Positions 40,284 through 49,539 of a DNA stretch of 64,000 bases are shown piece by piece (the first letter of the stretch is position 1; every line of letters begins with the position of its first letter). This stretch comes from Lutimaribacter salitolerans (GTDB taxonomy: Bacteria; Pseudomonadota; Alphaproteobacteria; Rhodobacterales; Rhodobacteraceae): positions 1-64,000 of the forward strand of contig NZ_JBHUDD010000155.1 of NCBI RefSeq assembly GCF_042677865.1, read 5' to 3'. The position numbers and the translations under genes are program-made. Under the pieces are notes generated by a model, which saw only the letters and a list, made by a program, of their open reading frames with translations, was not told the origin of the DNA and did not search any database.

Positions 40284-41447
40284 TCAGCCGTCCAGTCCCG
40301 ACAACACCGCCGTCGCCGCGCGCAGGCCCGGCGCGGCCTGACCCCGACCCAGCCGCTCCATCGTCAGCTCCATCGCCGCGCGTTGGGCCTCTGGGGCGGC
40401 CAGCACATCGCGCACAGCGGGCGCGATCAGGTCGGGTCGGCATTTCGAACCGATGAATTCGGGCACCACGCGGGTATCGGACACCAGATTGACCAGCGTG
40501 ACCGTATCCACCAGCAGCATCCGCGAAATGATCTGCCGGGAAAGCCAGGTCATGTCATAGGCGATGACCATGGGCGTGCCTGATGCGGCCAGTTCCAGCG
40601 ACACCGTGCCCGACGCCGCCAGCGCCACATCCGCCGCTGCAAAGGCCGCGCGCTTGTGGGCGGCAAAGGTCGCGGCATCCACCCCGCGCGGATCAAGGAT
40701 CAGCGGTTTGTCAGGCCACGCCGCCGTCGCCTGCCCGATCATGTCCGCCACATGCGTCACCGCCGGGATCACCACGCGCAAGCCCGGCTGATCCCGGCGC
40801 AACCGCGCGCAGACGTCCCCGAATACCGGCATCAGCCGCCCCACCTCGCCCCGGCGCGACCCGGGCAGCAGCAGCAGCAGCGGCGCATCACCCAGACCCT
40901 GCGCTGCGCGAAACGCCTGCGCCTCGGCGGCATCCGCCACCGGCTCGGACACCACAGGATGGCCCACGAAATCGCAACGCATGCCAGCCGCCTGCATGAA
41001 CGGCGGCTCGAACGGGAACAGCGCCAGCACCTGGTCGATCACCTGCGCCATCTTTGCCGCGCGCCCGGGCCGCCAGGCCCAGACCGTGGGCGCCACGTAA
41101 TGCACCGTGCGGATATCGCTGGCCGCCTTGACCCGCCGCGCCACACGCAGGCTGAAATCGGGGCTGTCGATCGTGATCAGGACATCCGGTTTCGCCGCCA
41201 GCACCGCCTGCGCTGTCTGGTCGATCCGGCGCTTGAGCTGGCGGTACTTTGGCAGGATCTCGGCCAGCCCCATGACCGACAGCTCCTCCATCGGGAACAG
41301 GCTTTGCATCCCTTCGGCCTGCATCATCGGGCCTGCCACGCCCTGAAACGCGACCGTGCGCAGCGATTTCAGCCCCGCCATCAGCGCCGCCCCCAGCCGG
41401 TCGCCCGAGGCCTCGCCCGCGATCACGAAAACCTTCAGCGGATCCAC
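40284..41447 (-). CDS. lpxB: Lipid-A-disaccharide synthase
   Basis: A 387-residue GT-B glycosyltransferase (family GT19) that joins lipid X and UDP-2,3-diacylglucosamine. It opens VFVIAGEASGDRLGAALM; GVAGPMMQAEG and SPDFSLRVARRVK are also diagnostic, and the C-terminal donor site includes ASGTVSLELAASGTPMVIAY (exactly the family core). GTG start, overlapping lpxI by 13 nt. Last gene of the envelope superoperon. Confidence 0.96.
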   Translation of the reverse strand: MDPLKVFVIAGEASGDRLGAALMAGLKSLRTVAFQGVAGPMMQAEGMQSLFPMEELSVMGLAEILPKYRQLKRRIDQTAQAVLAAKPDVLITIDSPDFSLRVARRVKAASDIRTVHYVAPTVWAWRPGRAAKMAQVIDQVLALFPFEPPFMQAAGMRCDFVGHPVVSEPVADAAEAQAFRAAQGLGDAPLLLLLPGSRRGEVGRLMPVFGDVCARLRRDQPGLRVVIPAVTHVADMIGQATAAWPDKPLILDPRGVDAATFAAHKRAAFAAADVALAASGTVSLELAASGTPMVIAYDMTWLSRQIISRMLLVDTVTLVNLVSDTRVVPEFIGSKCRPDLIAPAVRDVLAAPEAQRAAMELTMERLGRGQAAPGLRAATAVLSGLDG

Positions 41448-42331
41448 AGGAACATGCCCATCGCGTCCAGTATCGCCACGACCTGATCGCGCTCCAGCAC
41501 GATCACGCCACCCGCCTCGATCACGATGCCGTCCAGCCCGGCCTCGGCGGCGCGGCGGGCGGTGTCGGGGCCGATGGTGGGCAGATCGGCGCGCCGGTCC
41601 TGCCCGGGCTTGGGCGCCTTGAACAGGATCGCGCCCGCGCCGGGGGCATCCGGGGCATCCTCGGTCGTGTTCGACAGCCAGTCAGCCGCCTGCCCGATCA
41701 TGTCGCCCGCCAGATCAAAGGACCACGTGATCGGCCCGAAATCTGGCGCACCGCTGTCGCGTGGCACGGTCAGGCGGCGCAGCATCGCGTCGGTGCCATC
41801 CTGCCCTTCGCGCGCCAGCACGCGACCGCGTTTGACCACACAGGCCTGCCCGACGTCGGCGCGGCCCATCTCCGCCAGCGTGTCCAGCGCGACGGGCACG
41901 TCCTCGCGGTGGGTCTGCTGCGGCTGACGCCGGGTCGGCACGCCGGGGTCGGGCAGCAGATGGGGGGCCAGGTCATGCGCGGCGCGGATGGCGAATCCCG
42001 TCCGCTCCAGAAGGTCCATCACCACCCGCAGCGCGCCATCATCGCCCTGCGCCAGCGCATCGCGCAGCAGCGGCACCAGAGGCGCGGTCTCCGCATCCAG
42101 CGCATTCGGGTCAAGTGAGGGGCGATCGATACTGCCGCACAGGCAGACGTCGGTCACGCCACGATTGCCCAGTTGCAGCAGGAATGTGCCCAGCGTTTCC
42201 AGACGAAAGGTGATTTCAGGCGTCAGCCCGTCGGGCGCAAAGTCCTCCAGCGCGCAGATCAGCGGCGGCGTGTCCCGGGCCGCGGCCACCGCCGCGGGCA
42301 ACCGGCCCCGCCCTGCGATCAGCGCCAGCAC
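41435..42331 (-). CDS. lpxI: UDP-2,3-diacylglucosamine diphosphatase LpxI
   Basis: A 298-residue DUF1009 protein, the LpxI enzyme that makes lipid X in alphaproteobacteria instead of LpxH. Family features are the opening ALIAGRGRLP, CGSIDRPSLDPNALDAE near the middle, and the C-terminal PTIGPDTARRAAEAGLDGIV followed by EAGGVIVLERDQVV. GTG start five bases past the lpxA stop. It sits between lpxA and lpxB, its expected place in the Raetz pathway. Confidence 0.93.
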   Translation of the reverse strand: MLALIAGRGRLPAAVAAARDTPPLICALEDFAPDGLTPEITFRLETLGTFLLQLGNRGVTDVCLCGSIDRPSLDPNALDAETAPLVPLLRDALAQGDDGALRVVMDLLERTGFAIRAAHDLAPHLLPDPGVPTRRQPQQTHREDVPVALDTLAEMGRADVGQACVVKRGRVLAREGQDGTDAMLRRLTVPRDSGAPDFGPITWSFDLAGDMIGQAADWLSNTTEDAPDAPGAGAILFKAPKPGQDRRADLPTIGPDTARRAAEAGLDGIVIEAGGVIVLERDQVVAILDAMGMFLWIR

Positions 42332-42335
42332 CGGC

Positions 42336-43121
42336 CTACCGTGGCGTCAGGAAATGCCGGTCAGTGCCGGCGGTGACAAAGGCGACGATCTGGCGGACAT
42401 AGTCGCTGGTGGTCTCCTCGCCCAGACGGTTGGCGCGGTCCTGGAACGTACCCTCACCCTGCGCCAGCATCTGGAACGCGGCACGCAGCGCAGTGATATC
42501 CGCCCGCGCCACGCCGCGCCGCTTCAACCCCACAAGGTTCAGCCCGTCCAGCTCGCCGCGCGGGCCCTGCACCAGACCATGCGGGATCACGTCATTGGCC
42601 ACCATTGACAGCGCGCCGATGATGGCCCCCTGCCCGATGCGCACGAACTGATGCACGCCCGACAGTCCGCCCACGATCACGTCATCCTCGATCACGCAAT
42701 GGCCCGCGATGGCCGAGTTGTTGACGATGATCACCCGGTTGCCCAGCTGCGCATCATGGGCCACATGGCAGCCCGCCATGAACAGCCCGTCATCGCCCAC
42801 GCGGGTCACCCTGCCGCCGCCATCCGTGCCGGTGTTCATCGTCACATGCTCGCGAATGCGGTTGCGCGCGCCGATTTCCAGACGTGTCTTCTCGCCATTG
42901 AATTTCAGATCCTGCGGGATCTCGCCGATCACGGCAAAGGGAAAGATCACCGTCTCGGCCCCCACGCTGGTCTGACCGCCGATCACCACATGGCTTTTCA
43001 GCTCGACTCCGTCGCCCAGATGCACATCGGCCCCCACATGACAGAACGGGCCCACGCGCACATCCGCGCCCAAACGCGCGCCATCCTCGATGATCGCAGA
43101 GGGGTGGATGTGGCTGGCCAT
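42336..43121 (-). CDS. lpxA: Acyl-ACP--UDP-N-acetylglucosamine O-acyltransferase
   Basis: A 261-residue left-handed parallel beta-helix enzyme, first step of lipid A synthesis. Hexapeptide repeats run from IHPSAIIEDGARLGADVRVG to about residue 185, the catalytic histidine is in FMAGCHVAHDAQLGN, and the GLNLVGLKRRGV segment begins the helical C-terminal domain. Length and start are typical. It is five bases downstream of fabZ. Confidence 0.96.
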   Translation of the reverse strand: MASHIHPSAIIEDGARLGADVRVGPFCHVGADVHLGDGVELKSHVVIGGQTSVGAETVIFPFAVIGEIPQDLKFNGEKTRLEIGARNRIREHVTMNTGTDGGGRVTRVGDDGLFMAGCHVAHDAQLGNRVIIVNNSAIAGHCVIEDDVIVGGLSGVHQFVRIGQGAIIGALSMVANDVIPHGLVQGPRGELDGLNLVGLKRRGVARADITALRAAFQMLAQGEGTFQDRANRLGEETTSDYVRQIVAFVTAGTDRHFLTPR

Positions 43122-43126
43122 GCGGC

Positions 43127-43591
43127 TTACTCCTGCGGCAGGTCCATCATCGCGGTGAACTCGGCCTCGGCGGCCAGATCCCCGTCGACGGTGGCGATGC
43201 CCTTGAATTTCCAGACCTTCGCGCCGGGTTTGCCGCGCAGCGTGGTCAGTTCCATCCGCAACTGATCGCCGGGCACCACCTTGCGGCGGAACTTGCAGCC
43301 GTCGATGCCCATGAAATAGATCAGCAGGTTCTTGTCAGCCAGATCCATCGCCACGCCAACCATCACCGCCGCGGTCTGGGCCATCGCCTCGACGATGGTG
43401 ACGCCCGGCATGATGGGCGTGCCGGGGAAATGCCCCTGAAAATGCGGCTCGTTCATGGTGACATTCTTGAGGCCCACGGCACTGGCGGTGCCGTCGATAT
43501 CGACCACCCGATCCACCAGAAGGAACGGATAGCGATGCGGCAGAATGCGCTGGATCAACTGGATATCGGCGCTTTGCTGCGTGTCACTCAT
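43127..43591 (-). CDS. fabZ: 3-hydroxyacyl-ACP dehydratase FabZ
   Basis: A 154-residue hot-dog fold dehydratase in fatty acid elongation. The opening QRILPHRYPFLLVDRV and the active-site region HFQGHFPGTPIMPGVTIVEA contain the catalytic histidine (in GHFPG) and glutamate (VEAMAQ). It lies between ompH and lpxA; lpxD, which often sits just before fabZ, is not here. Confidence 0.97.
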   Translation of the reverse strand: MSDTQQSADIQLIQRILPHRYPFLLVDRVVDIDGTASAVGLKNVTMNEPHFQGHFPGTPIMPGVTIVEAMAQTAAVMVGVAMDLADKNLLIYFMGIDGCKFRRKVVPGDQLRMELTTLRGKPGAKVWKFKGIATVDGDLAAEAEFTAMMDLPQE

Positions 43592-43668
43592 GGCGGTATC
43601 CTTGGTGGGTCAGGGGCTGTAGCATGTCCCTAGCAACTCCCCCTGCCCGGGGCAAGCTCCGGGGCGCG

Positions 43669-44259
43669 TCAGGGATCGGTGGCGGTGTCCGGCTGGCTTT
43701 CGCTTTCAGGCATATCGAATTCGACGTCAGGATCGGCCTCGTCCAGTCGCCGTATCGCAAGATTGGTTATGTCGATCACATCAAGCGTCAGCACCACGGA
43801 CCGGCTGTCAACGACCACGACCGCGTTCGCCTCGCGCACGATGTCCGTCAGCACCGGGAGTGCTGCCTCGTCGAACCGATTGCGCAGGGTGTCGCCCTGT
43901 TGGGTCAACTCGACTGCCAGCTGCCGGCGTTCGCTGCGAATCCGTTGAACTTTCTCGTCAAAGGCACGGGCGGCCCCGCGAAAGGTTTCGGGGGCCATGG
44001 TGTCGCGCGCTTCGGTCAGCGCGATTTCCTCGGCTTCCAGCTCTGCCTCGATCCGGCGGTTCTGGGCCTCGAGCATCACGCGCTCTGCCTCAAGCTGGCC
44101 CACCATCTCACGGCCCAGTCGCGAGCCGGCAAAAAACCTGTCGTAGTTGATCGACAGGACCGGGCTGCGGAACACCTGCTCGCCCTCTGACAGCGATTGC
44201 GCCGCCACCGGGGCGGCCAGCGCCAGACAGGCCGCCAGAACCGCCGCCAAGCGCCGCAT
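43669..44259 (-). CDS. OmpH/Skp family periplasmic chaperone
   Basis: A 196-residue secreted protein with a signal peptide ending near APVAAQS. The long helical region (about 45-130, rich in Glu, Arg and Ala, e.g. LEAQNRRIEAELEAEEIAL) forms the Skp tentacle, and LSINYDRFFAGSRLGREMVG is the usual start of the mature domain. It would guard unfolded outer-membrane proteins on the way to BamA. It overlaps the bamA stop by one base (TGATG type), and the acidic tail is longer than in E. coli Skp. Confidence 0.9.
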   Translation of the reverse strand: MRRLAAVLAACLALAAPVAAQSLSEGEQVFRSPVLSINYDRFFAGSRLGREMVGQLEAERVMLEAQNRRIEAELEAEEIALTEARDTMAPETFRGAARAFDEKVQRIRSERRQLAVELTQQGDTLRNRFDEAALPVLTDIVREANAVVVVDSRSVVLTLDVIDITNLAIRRLDEADPDVEFDMPESESQPDTATDP

Positions 44260-46655
44260 CAGAACCGGGTCGAAATCGAAACGTTGAACGTCTGCTCGTC
44301 GTCGCGGTCTTCCTTTTCCAACGCCTTGGTAAAGTTGAACCGCAGAGGCCCGATCGGCGTGGTCCAGAACACCGACAGCCCCACAACCTGACGCAGCGAG
44401 AAATCGTCGTAAAGGATACCGTTAGCGCCCACCGCAAGGCTGTCATCCAATCCCCAGACCGAGCCGATATCATAGAACACGCCGCCCCGGATGCCGTACT
44501 CTTCCGGCAGACCCAGCGGGAATTCCGCCTCGAACTTGGCAACGGCATACATGTTGCCGCCAAGGGCATCGTTTACGACGTTGTTGCCATCGGTATCATC
44601 GTATTGCCGCGGCCCGATCCCGTCAGGGCTGAAACCGCGCATGATCGACCCGCCGATATTGTATCGGTCGGTCACCCGCGATGTGCCTTCGCTGAATGAC
44701 AGTGCACCACCTTCGATCGAGGCGCGCAATGTCACCTCTTCGTTGAACACCTTGGTTTCGGCGGTCGCCTTGGCGCTGGTGCGAATAAACTTGTTTTCGC
44801 CGCCAACCCCGGCGAACTCCTGACCGAACTGAAGACGGTATCCGGCGTTGGGATTCAACCCGTTGATCCGGCTGTCATAGGTGTAGGTATAGCCGACCGA
44901 ACTGGTCAGAACGCGGCCGAGGTCCGCCTCCTGCGAAATCACGCTGCCCGTGACCGACGGAACATTCGGATCGACAAGATTCTCGTAATCCGCCTCCATG
45001 TTCACGCTTTCGGCCTGGTAGAACAGGTTCAGGCGTCCGCGCTCGCTGACCGGAAAGCCAAGGCTGGGGCGGAAGCGGAGCAGTTCGGTATCGTAGTTGG
45101 CGTTCAGGTTGTCCGTTTCGATGTACCCGACATCGATGCCGAACTCCAGGTCACGCCCCAAAAGTGCAGGTTCGGTGAACTGCAGACGGTACACGCGGTT
45201 GTCCTCGGCGCCCGACAGCGAGAGGTTTATCCGCTGCCCCCTGCCCAGAAAGTTGTCTTCGCTCAGCGATGCGGTCAACGAAAAACCTGTCGAGCTGGAA
45301 AATGCGCCGCCAAAGGACAGCGACCCGGTGGGCTGTTCCTCGACATTCACGTCGACAACCACCTGATCGGGGCTGGAGCCTTCGCGCGCGTTTACCTCTG
45401 CATTCGCGAAAAAGCCAAGCGCGCGGATGCGTTCCGCGCTTTCACGGATTTCGCGGGGGTTGAACGGGTCGCCTTCGACGATCCTGAACTGGCGGCGCAC
45501 GACCCGGTCCAGCGTGGTGGCGTTGCCTTCGATGTCGATCCGCTCGACGAATACGCGCTGGCCGCGCACAAGGGCAAATTCCACGTCCAGTGTCAGATCG
45601 CGATCGTTGCGGGTGATGCGCGGCTCGACCCGCACGAAATTCAGCCCCTTGCGGATCGCCAGCGTTTCCAGCCGCGCGATCGAGTTTTCCACGATGCTAG
45701 GCGAATAGACCACGCCCGGACGCACGCGCAGCGCCTCCTGAAACTCGTCCACGTTCACATCGGACAACTCCGATGTGGTGGTGATGGCGCCGAACCTGAA
45801 TTGCTGGCCTTCGTAGATGTTGAAGGTCAGGAAATAGCCGTCACGTTCGCGCGCCAGTTCGGCATTGACCGAGGTGGTGCGGAAATCGACGTAGCCGCGG
45901 CTGTTGTAGAAGTCGGTCAGCACCCGCTTGTCGAACTCGATCCGGTCGGCCACGAACGTGTCCTTGCGGACAAAGGCGCGCAGCAGGCCGGCCTGCTTGG
46001 TTTCCAGCACCCGGCGCAGGCGATTGTCGGAATAGGCCTGGTTGCCGACAAAGCCGATCCGCTCGATCTCGACCAGACCGCCTTCGAAGATCTCGTAGAC
46101 CAGATCGACGCGGTTGTCGCCCCGGCGGATGATGCGCGGGGTCACCTGGGCGCCCAGGCGTCCGGCGTTGTTATAGGCTTCGGCGATACGGGTGGCGTCC
46201 TGTTCGGCGACATTCGGGCTGTAGATCCGGCGCGACTGACTTTCGATGACCTGCCCCAGCACATCGTCATCGATGCGGCGGTTGCCCTCGAAAGAGATCC
46301 GGTTGATCGTCGGGAATTCCGTGACCGAGATGACCAGCGTGTTCCCGCGTGGCTCCAGCGCAACGGTTTCGAACTGGCCCGAGGCCAGAATGCGCTGATA
46401 GGCGTCATTCAGAGTGCCCGCCGATACCGTCTGGCCCCGCGCGATTCCCGCATAGGACAGGATCGTGGACGCCTGGATGCGCTGATTGCCTTCGATTCTG
46501 ACGTTGGAAAAGCTGTAGCTTTGTGCTTCGGCCTTCTCGGGCAGGCCTGCGAAAGCCATTGCAAAAACAAGGAAAACCAACGCGCCGATGCTGCGCAGTC
46601 CGGTGGCTGTCTTGGCAGGGACATGTCCCAGCGCAGCAGATGCGTCGATCATCAA
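44259..46655 (-). CDS. bamA: Outer membrane protein assembly factor BamA
   Basis: A 798-residue Omp85 protein. A signal peptide (to about residue 44, EKAEAQS) is followed by five POTRA domains (about 45-370), the first opening FSNVRIEGNQRIQASTILSY, and a 16-strand beta-barrel ending in FNVSISTRF with the terminal aromatic recognition residue. The RGFSPDGIGPRQYDD stretch (near 655) is the conserved loop 6 VRGF/Y-type motif. Two adjacent ATGs (46655, 46652) could start it. It inserts outer-membrane proteins. Confidence 0.97.
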   Translation of the reverse strand: MMIDASAALGHVPAKTATGLRSIGALVFLVFAMAFAGLPEKAEAQSYSFSNVRIEGNQRIQASTILSYAGIARGQTVSAGTLNDAYQRILASGQFETVALEPRGNTLVISVTEFPTINRISFEGNRRIDDDVLGQVIESQSRRIYSPNVAEQDATRIAEAYNNAGRLGAQVTPRIIRRGDNRVDLVYEIFEGGLVEIERIGFVGNQAYSDNRLRRVLETKQAGLLRAFVRKDTFVADRIEFDKRVLTDFYNSRGYVDFRTTSVNAELARERDGYFLTFNIYEGQQFRFGAITTTSELSDVNVDEFQEALRVRPGVVYSPSIVENSIARLETLAIRKGLNFVRVEPRITRNDRDLTLDVEFALVRGQRVFVERIDIEGNATTLDRVVRRQFRIVEGDPFNPREIRESAERIRALGFFANAEVNAREGSSPDQVVVDVNVEEQPTGSLSFGGAFSSSTGFSLTASLSEDNFLGRGQRINLSLSGAEDNRVYRLQFTEPALLGRDLEFGIDVGYIETDNLNANYDTELLRFRPSLGFPVSERGRLNLFYQAESVNMEADYENLVDPNVPSVTGSVISQEADLGRVLTSSVGYTYTYDSRINGLNPNAGYRLQFGQEFAGVGGENKFIRTSAKATAETKVFNEEVTLRASIEGGALSFSEGTSRVTDRYNIGGSIMRGFSPDGIGPRQYDDTDGNNVVNDALGGNMYAVAKFEAEFPLGLPEEYGIRGGVFYDIGSVWGLDDSLAVGANGILYDDFSLRQVVGLSVFWTTPIGPLRFNFTKALEKEDRDDEQTFNVSISTRF

Positions 46656-46769
46656 AATCCCCAGTCAGAGAAGCGTTCGCATCCTGACTATCGGCATTGA
46701 TGCCCCTTGTCAAAACGCCAAACGCGCCCCGGAAGGGCGCGCGCAGGCGAAATCGAATTTCCGGTTGGA

Positions 46770-46895
46770 TCACAAGCTGTAGAAATATACCGCCAATGCG
46801 ACGCACATGTAGATGGTTACCACGAAAAGGATGCGGTCCCAGTTCAACCGGACCAACAGCCCAAGACCCCGCGCGCCTGTCTGTATCGTTTGCAT
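46770..46895 (-). CDS. 41-residue single-helix membrane protein between rseP and bamA
   Basis: A short gene: start MQTIQTGARGLGLLVRLNWD, then one hydrophobic helix (ILFVVTIYMCVALAVYFYSL) to the stop. AAGG lies about ten bases before the ATG at 46895. The frame is intact, lies on the operon strand, fills an otherwise empty 331-bp gap between rseP and bamA, and its build (basic loop, then a tail-end transmembrane helix) suits a small accessory protein. Function unknown; its place suggests a link with sigma-E-type stress proteolysis or BAM. Confidence 0.6.
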   Translation of the reverse strand: MQTIQTGARGLGLLVRLNWDRILFVVTIYMCVALAVYFYSL

Positions 46896-46986
46896 GTCAC
46901 ACCCGCCTTAGTCATCTGTTCGGTGCAAACATTAAAAGAGCATTGTGGCACGATTTGGGCAAAATCGCAGCCACCGGCGCACGCGA

Positions 46987-48330
46987 TCAGGGGCAGAAGA
47001 TGTCATTCGTCAGGGCAAACACCATCAGCGACAGGATCACGAACAGGCCCGTGGTCATCATGATCCGCAGCGCAAGATCGCTGGGCGGACGCCCTCGGAC
47101 GGCCTCGTAGGCATAGAACACCAGATGCCCGCCATCCAGCACGGGGATGGGAAACAGGTTCAACAACCCCACCGCCGCTGACAGGACGCCGATGAAATAG
47201 ATGAAATTCCATGCGCCCTGGCTGGCCATCTGCCCCGACACCTCGGCAATTCCGATGGGCCCCGACATGTTGCAGCTTGAAATCGCGCCCGTCACCATGT
47301 GCCACAGACCCGAGATCGAGCCGCGCATGATTTCATAGGTGCCCTGCACACCCCCCCACAGCGCCTGACCCAGCCCGGGCGCGGCGGTGGCCGGTTCAAA
47401 CGCCATGCCTCCCACGATGCCGATGCGCCAGTTGGTCTGGAATCCACCTTCCCGCTGGGGTTCATCGACTCGGCGCGGGGTCAGCGTCAGCTCCAGCTCC
47501 TCACCCGCGCGCCAGACCGTAAGGGCAAGCGGTGTGCCGGCGCCCCCTTCGACCCGGTCGCGCAGTTGCGAAAAGGCAAAGATCGGCGTGCCATCCACGG
47601 CAGTGATCACATCGCCCACCCGCAACCCGGACGTAAACGCCGCCGATTGCGGAGACAGTTGCGTGACCAGGGGCGGCATCAGCCAGGGGCCATCCAGCGC
47701 CATTTGCTGGCCGTCCCGATCCACCACATATTCAAGCCGGGGTTGTTCCGGCAAAGCGTTCAGCAGATCGTCAAACCCGGTGGTGTTCTCGAAATCCGGT
47801 ACGGGGATGCCGCCGATTTCCAGCAGCACATCGCCCGATTGCAACGCGGTTTCCTGCGGCAGCGGGCGCATGTCCCCGATGGTGAGCGGGTCAACCGCGA
47901 CACCGCGCGTCATGCCCACTGCAGTGAAAAGCGCAATCGCCAGAACGAAGTTGAACACCGGCCCCGCCGCCACGGTCGCCGTGCGCGCCCACAACGGCGC
48001 ACCGGCCATGGTGCTGCGCTGCTCTGCGGGCGTCATCTCGCGCACCGCCTCGCCATCAGGGGCGCTGGCGGCATTGGCGTCGCCGCGAAACTTGACATAA
48101 CCACCAAAGGGGAGCGCCGCGATCTGCCAGACCGTGCCGCGCTTGTCCGTCCGGGCGAACAGCACAGGGCCAAAGCCAAGGCTGAACACATCCGCATGGA
48201 TGCCCGACCAGCGCCCGACTATATAGTGGCCGTATTCATGGATCGCCACGATCACCGACAAGGCCACGACGAAAGCAGCCAGCGTGCCCAGAAGGTTGCC
48301 AAACTGGGGAAGCAGCGAAATGATATCCAA
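46987..48330 (-). CDS. rseP: RseP-type site-2 intramembrane metalloprotease
   Basis: A 447-residue zinc protease. The HEXXH motif is H31-E-Y-G-H35 in the first helix; two PDZ domains lie at about 115-290 (QSGDVLLEIGGIPVP and TSGLRVGDVITAVDGTP), and the second catalytic motif is LFPIPVLDGGHLVFY near residue 395. It cleaves anti-sigma factors and remnant signal peptides. TTG start with AAAGGA eight bases upstream; no other start retains the first helix. It follows dxr by 36 bp. Confidence 0.96.
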   Translation of the reverse strand: MDIISLLPQFGNLLGTLAAFVVALSVIVAIHEYGHYIVGRWSGIHADVFSLGFGPVLFARTDKRGTVWQIAALPFGGYVKFRGDANAASAPDGEAVREMTPAEQRSTMAGAPLWARTATVAAGPVFNFVLAIALFTAVGMTRGVAVDPLTIGDMRPLPQETALQSGDVLLEIGGIPVPDFENTTGFDDLLNALPEQPRLEYVVDRDGQQMALDGPWLMPPLVTQLSPQSAAFTSGLRVGDVITAVDGTPIFAFSQLRDRVEGGAGTPLALTVWRAGEELELTLTPRRVDEPQREGGFQTNWRIGIVGGMAFEPATAAPGLGQALWGGVQGTYEIMRGSISGLWHMVTGAISSCNMSGPIGIAEVSGQMASQGAWNFIYFIGVLSAAVGLLNLFPIPVLDGGHLVFYAYEAVRGRPPSDLALRIMMTTGLFVILSLMVFALTNDIFCP

Positions 48331-48366
48331 AAGCCTGTCCTTTATTGCCTGCCTGCAAGCGCCGTG

Positions 48367-49539
48367 TCAGCAGTTTTGCGCGATTTGATCGTCGACGTCC
48401 TGACGTGCCAGATGGTCCGCTCGGGCCACGTTATCAAGGGTGATTTCGGCATCAAGAAGGCCGGACTGTGCCGACAGCCTGTCCAGCACACCCGCAACCA
48501 CCGCCGTCATGTCGGTGAACCCAAGCCGCCCGGCAATGAACGCATCCAGCGCGCGCTCCTTGGCCCCGTTGAAGATCGCGCCGGAAAGACCGCCGATGCG
48601 CATCACCTGCTGTGCCAGATCCAGCGCCGGATAGCGCGCAGTGTCGGGCGCGCGGAAATTCAGTTGGCCGATGCGTGCCAGATCCAGCCGTTCGACCGGC
48701 AGATCCCGGCGCTCGGGCCAGTTCAGCGCATAGCCGATGGCGTGGCGCATGTCCGAGGGGCCGACATGGGCCATCAGCGCCCCGTCGCGAAACCCCACCA
48801 GCGCGTGGATCAGGGATTCAGGGTGGATCAACACCTCGATCTGATCGGGCGCGATGCCAAAGTATTCACGGGTTTCAATGACTTCCAGCGCCTTGTTGAA
48901 CATCGACGCGCTGTCGATGGTGATGCGTTGGCCCATATCCCAATTGGGATGGCAGGACGCCTCGGCCACCGATGCCTTTGCCAGCCGGTCCAGCGGCCAA
49001 TCGCGGAACGCCCCACCGCTGGCGGTGATCACGATCCGCTCGACCGCCGCCATATCCTCGCCCACCAGCGCCTGAAAAATAGCAGAATGCTCGCTGTCCA
49101 CCGGCAGGATGCGCGCGTCATGCTGACGCGCGGTCGCCATCAATAGTGGCCCGGCGGTGACCAGCGATTCCTTGTTGGCCAGCGCCAGCGTCGTGCCCTG
49201 CTCCAGCGCCTTCAGCCCCGGGGCCAGCCCGGCAACACCCACGATGGCCGACATGATCCAGTCGGCAGGACGCGCTGCCGCCTCGACCAGAGCCGCGGGC
49301 CCGGCTGCCGCCTCTACGCCGGAGCCTGCCAACGCCGCGCGCAGATCCTCCAGCCGCGCGGGATCGGCGGTGACAGCCAGTTCCGCACCCAGACGCCGCG
49401 CATCGGCGGCCAGTTGCGCGATGTTTTGCCCGCCGGTCAGCGCCACGACCTGAAACCGCGCCGGATCGCGTGCGATCAGGTCGATCGTGTTTTGCCCGAT
49501 CGAGCCTGTCGCGCCAAAGATGCTGACCCGCCGCGTCAT
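48367..49539 (-). CDS. dxr: 1-deoxy-D-xylulose 5-phosphate reductoisomerase
   Basis: A 390-residue NADPH enzyme, committed step of the MEP isoprenoid pathway. The Rossmann loop is VSIFGATGSIGQNTIDLI at the start, ALANKESLVTAG and PVDSEHSAIFQAL form the metal/substrate site, and the flexible active-site loop follows SGGAFRDWP. The ATG at 49539 overlaps the cdsA stop (ATGA). The long upstream extension of the open frame runs antisense/out of frame through cdsA and is discarded. Confidence 0.97.
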   Translation of the reverse strand: MTRRVSIFGATGSIGQNTIDLIARDPARFQVVALTGGQNIAQLAADARRLGAELAVTADPARLEDLRAALAGSGVEAAAGPAALVEAAARPADWIMSAIVGVAGLAPGLKALEQGTTLALANKESLVTAGPLLMATARQHDARILPVDSEHSAIFQALVGEDMAAVERIVITASGGAFRDWPLDRLAKASVAEASCHPNWDMGQRITIDSASMFNKALEVIETREYFGIAPDQIEVLIHPESLIHALVGFRDGALMAHVGPSDMRHAIGYALNWPERRDLPVERLDLARIGQLNFRAPDTARYPALDLAQQVMRIGGLSGAIFNGAKERALDAFIAGRLGFTDMTAVVAGVLDRLSAQSGLLDAEITLDNVARADHLARQDVDDQIAQNC

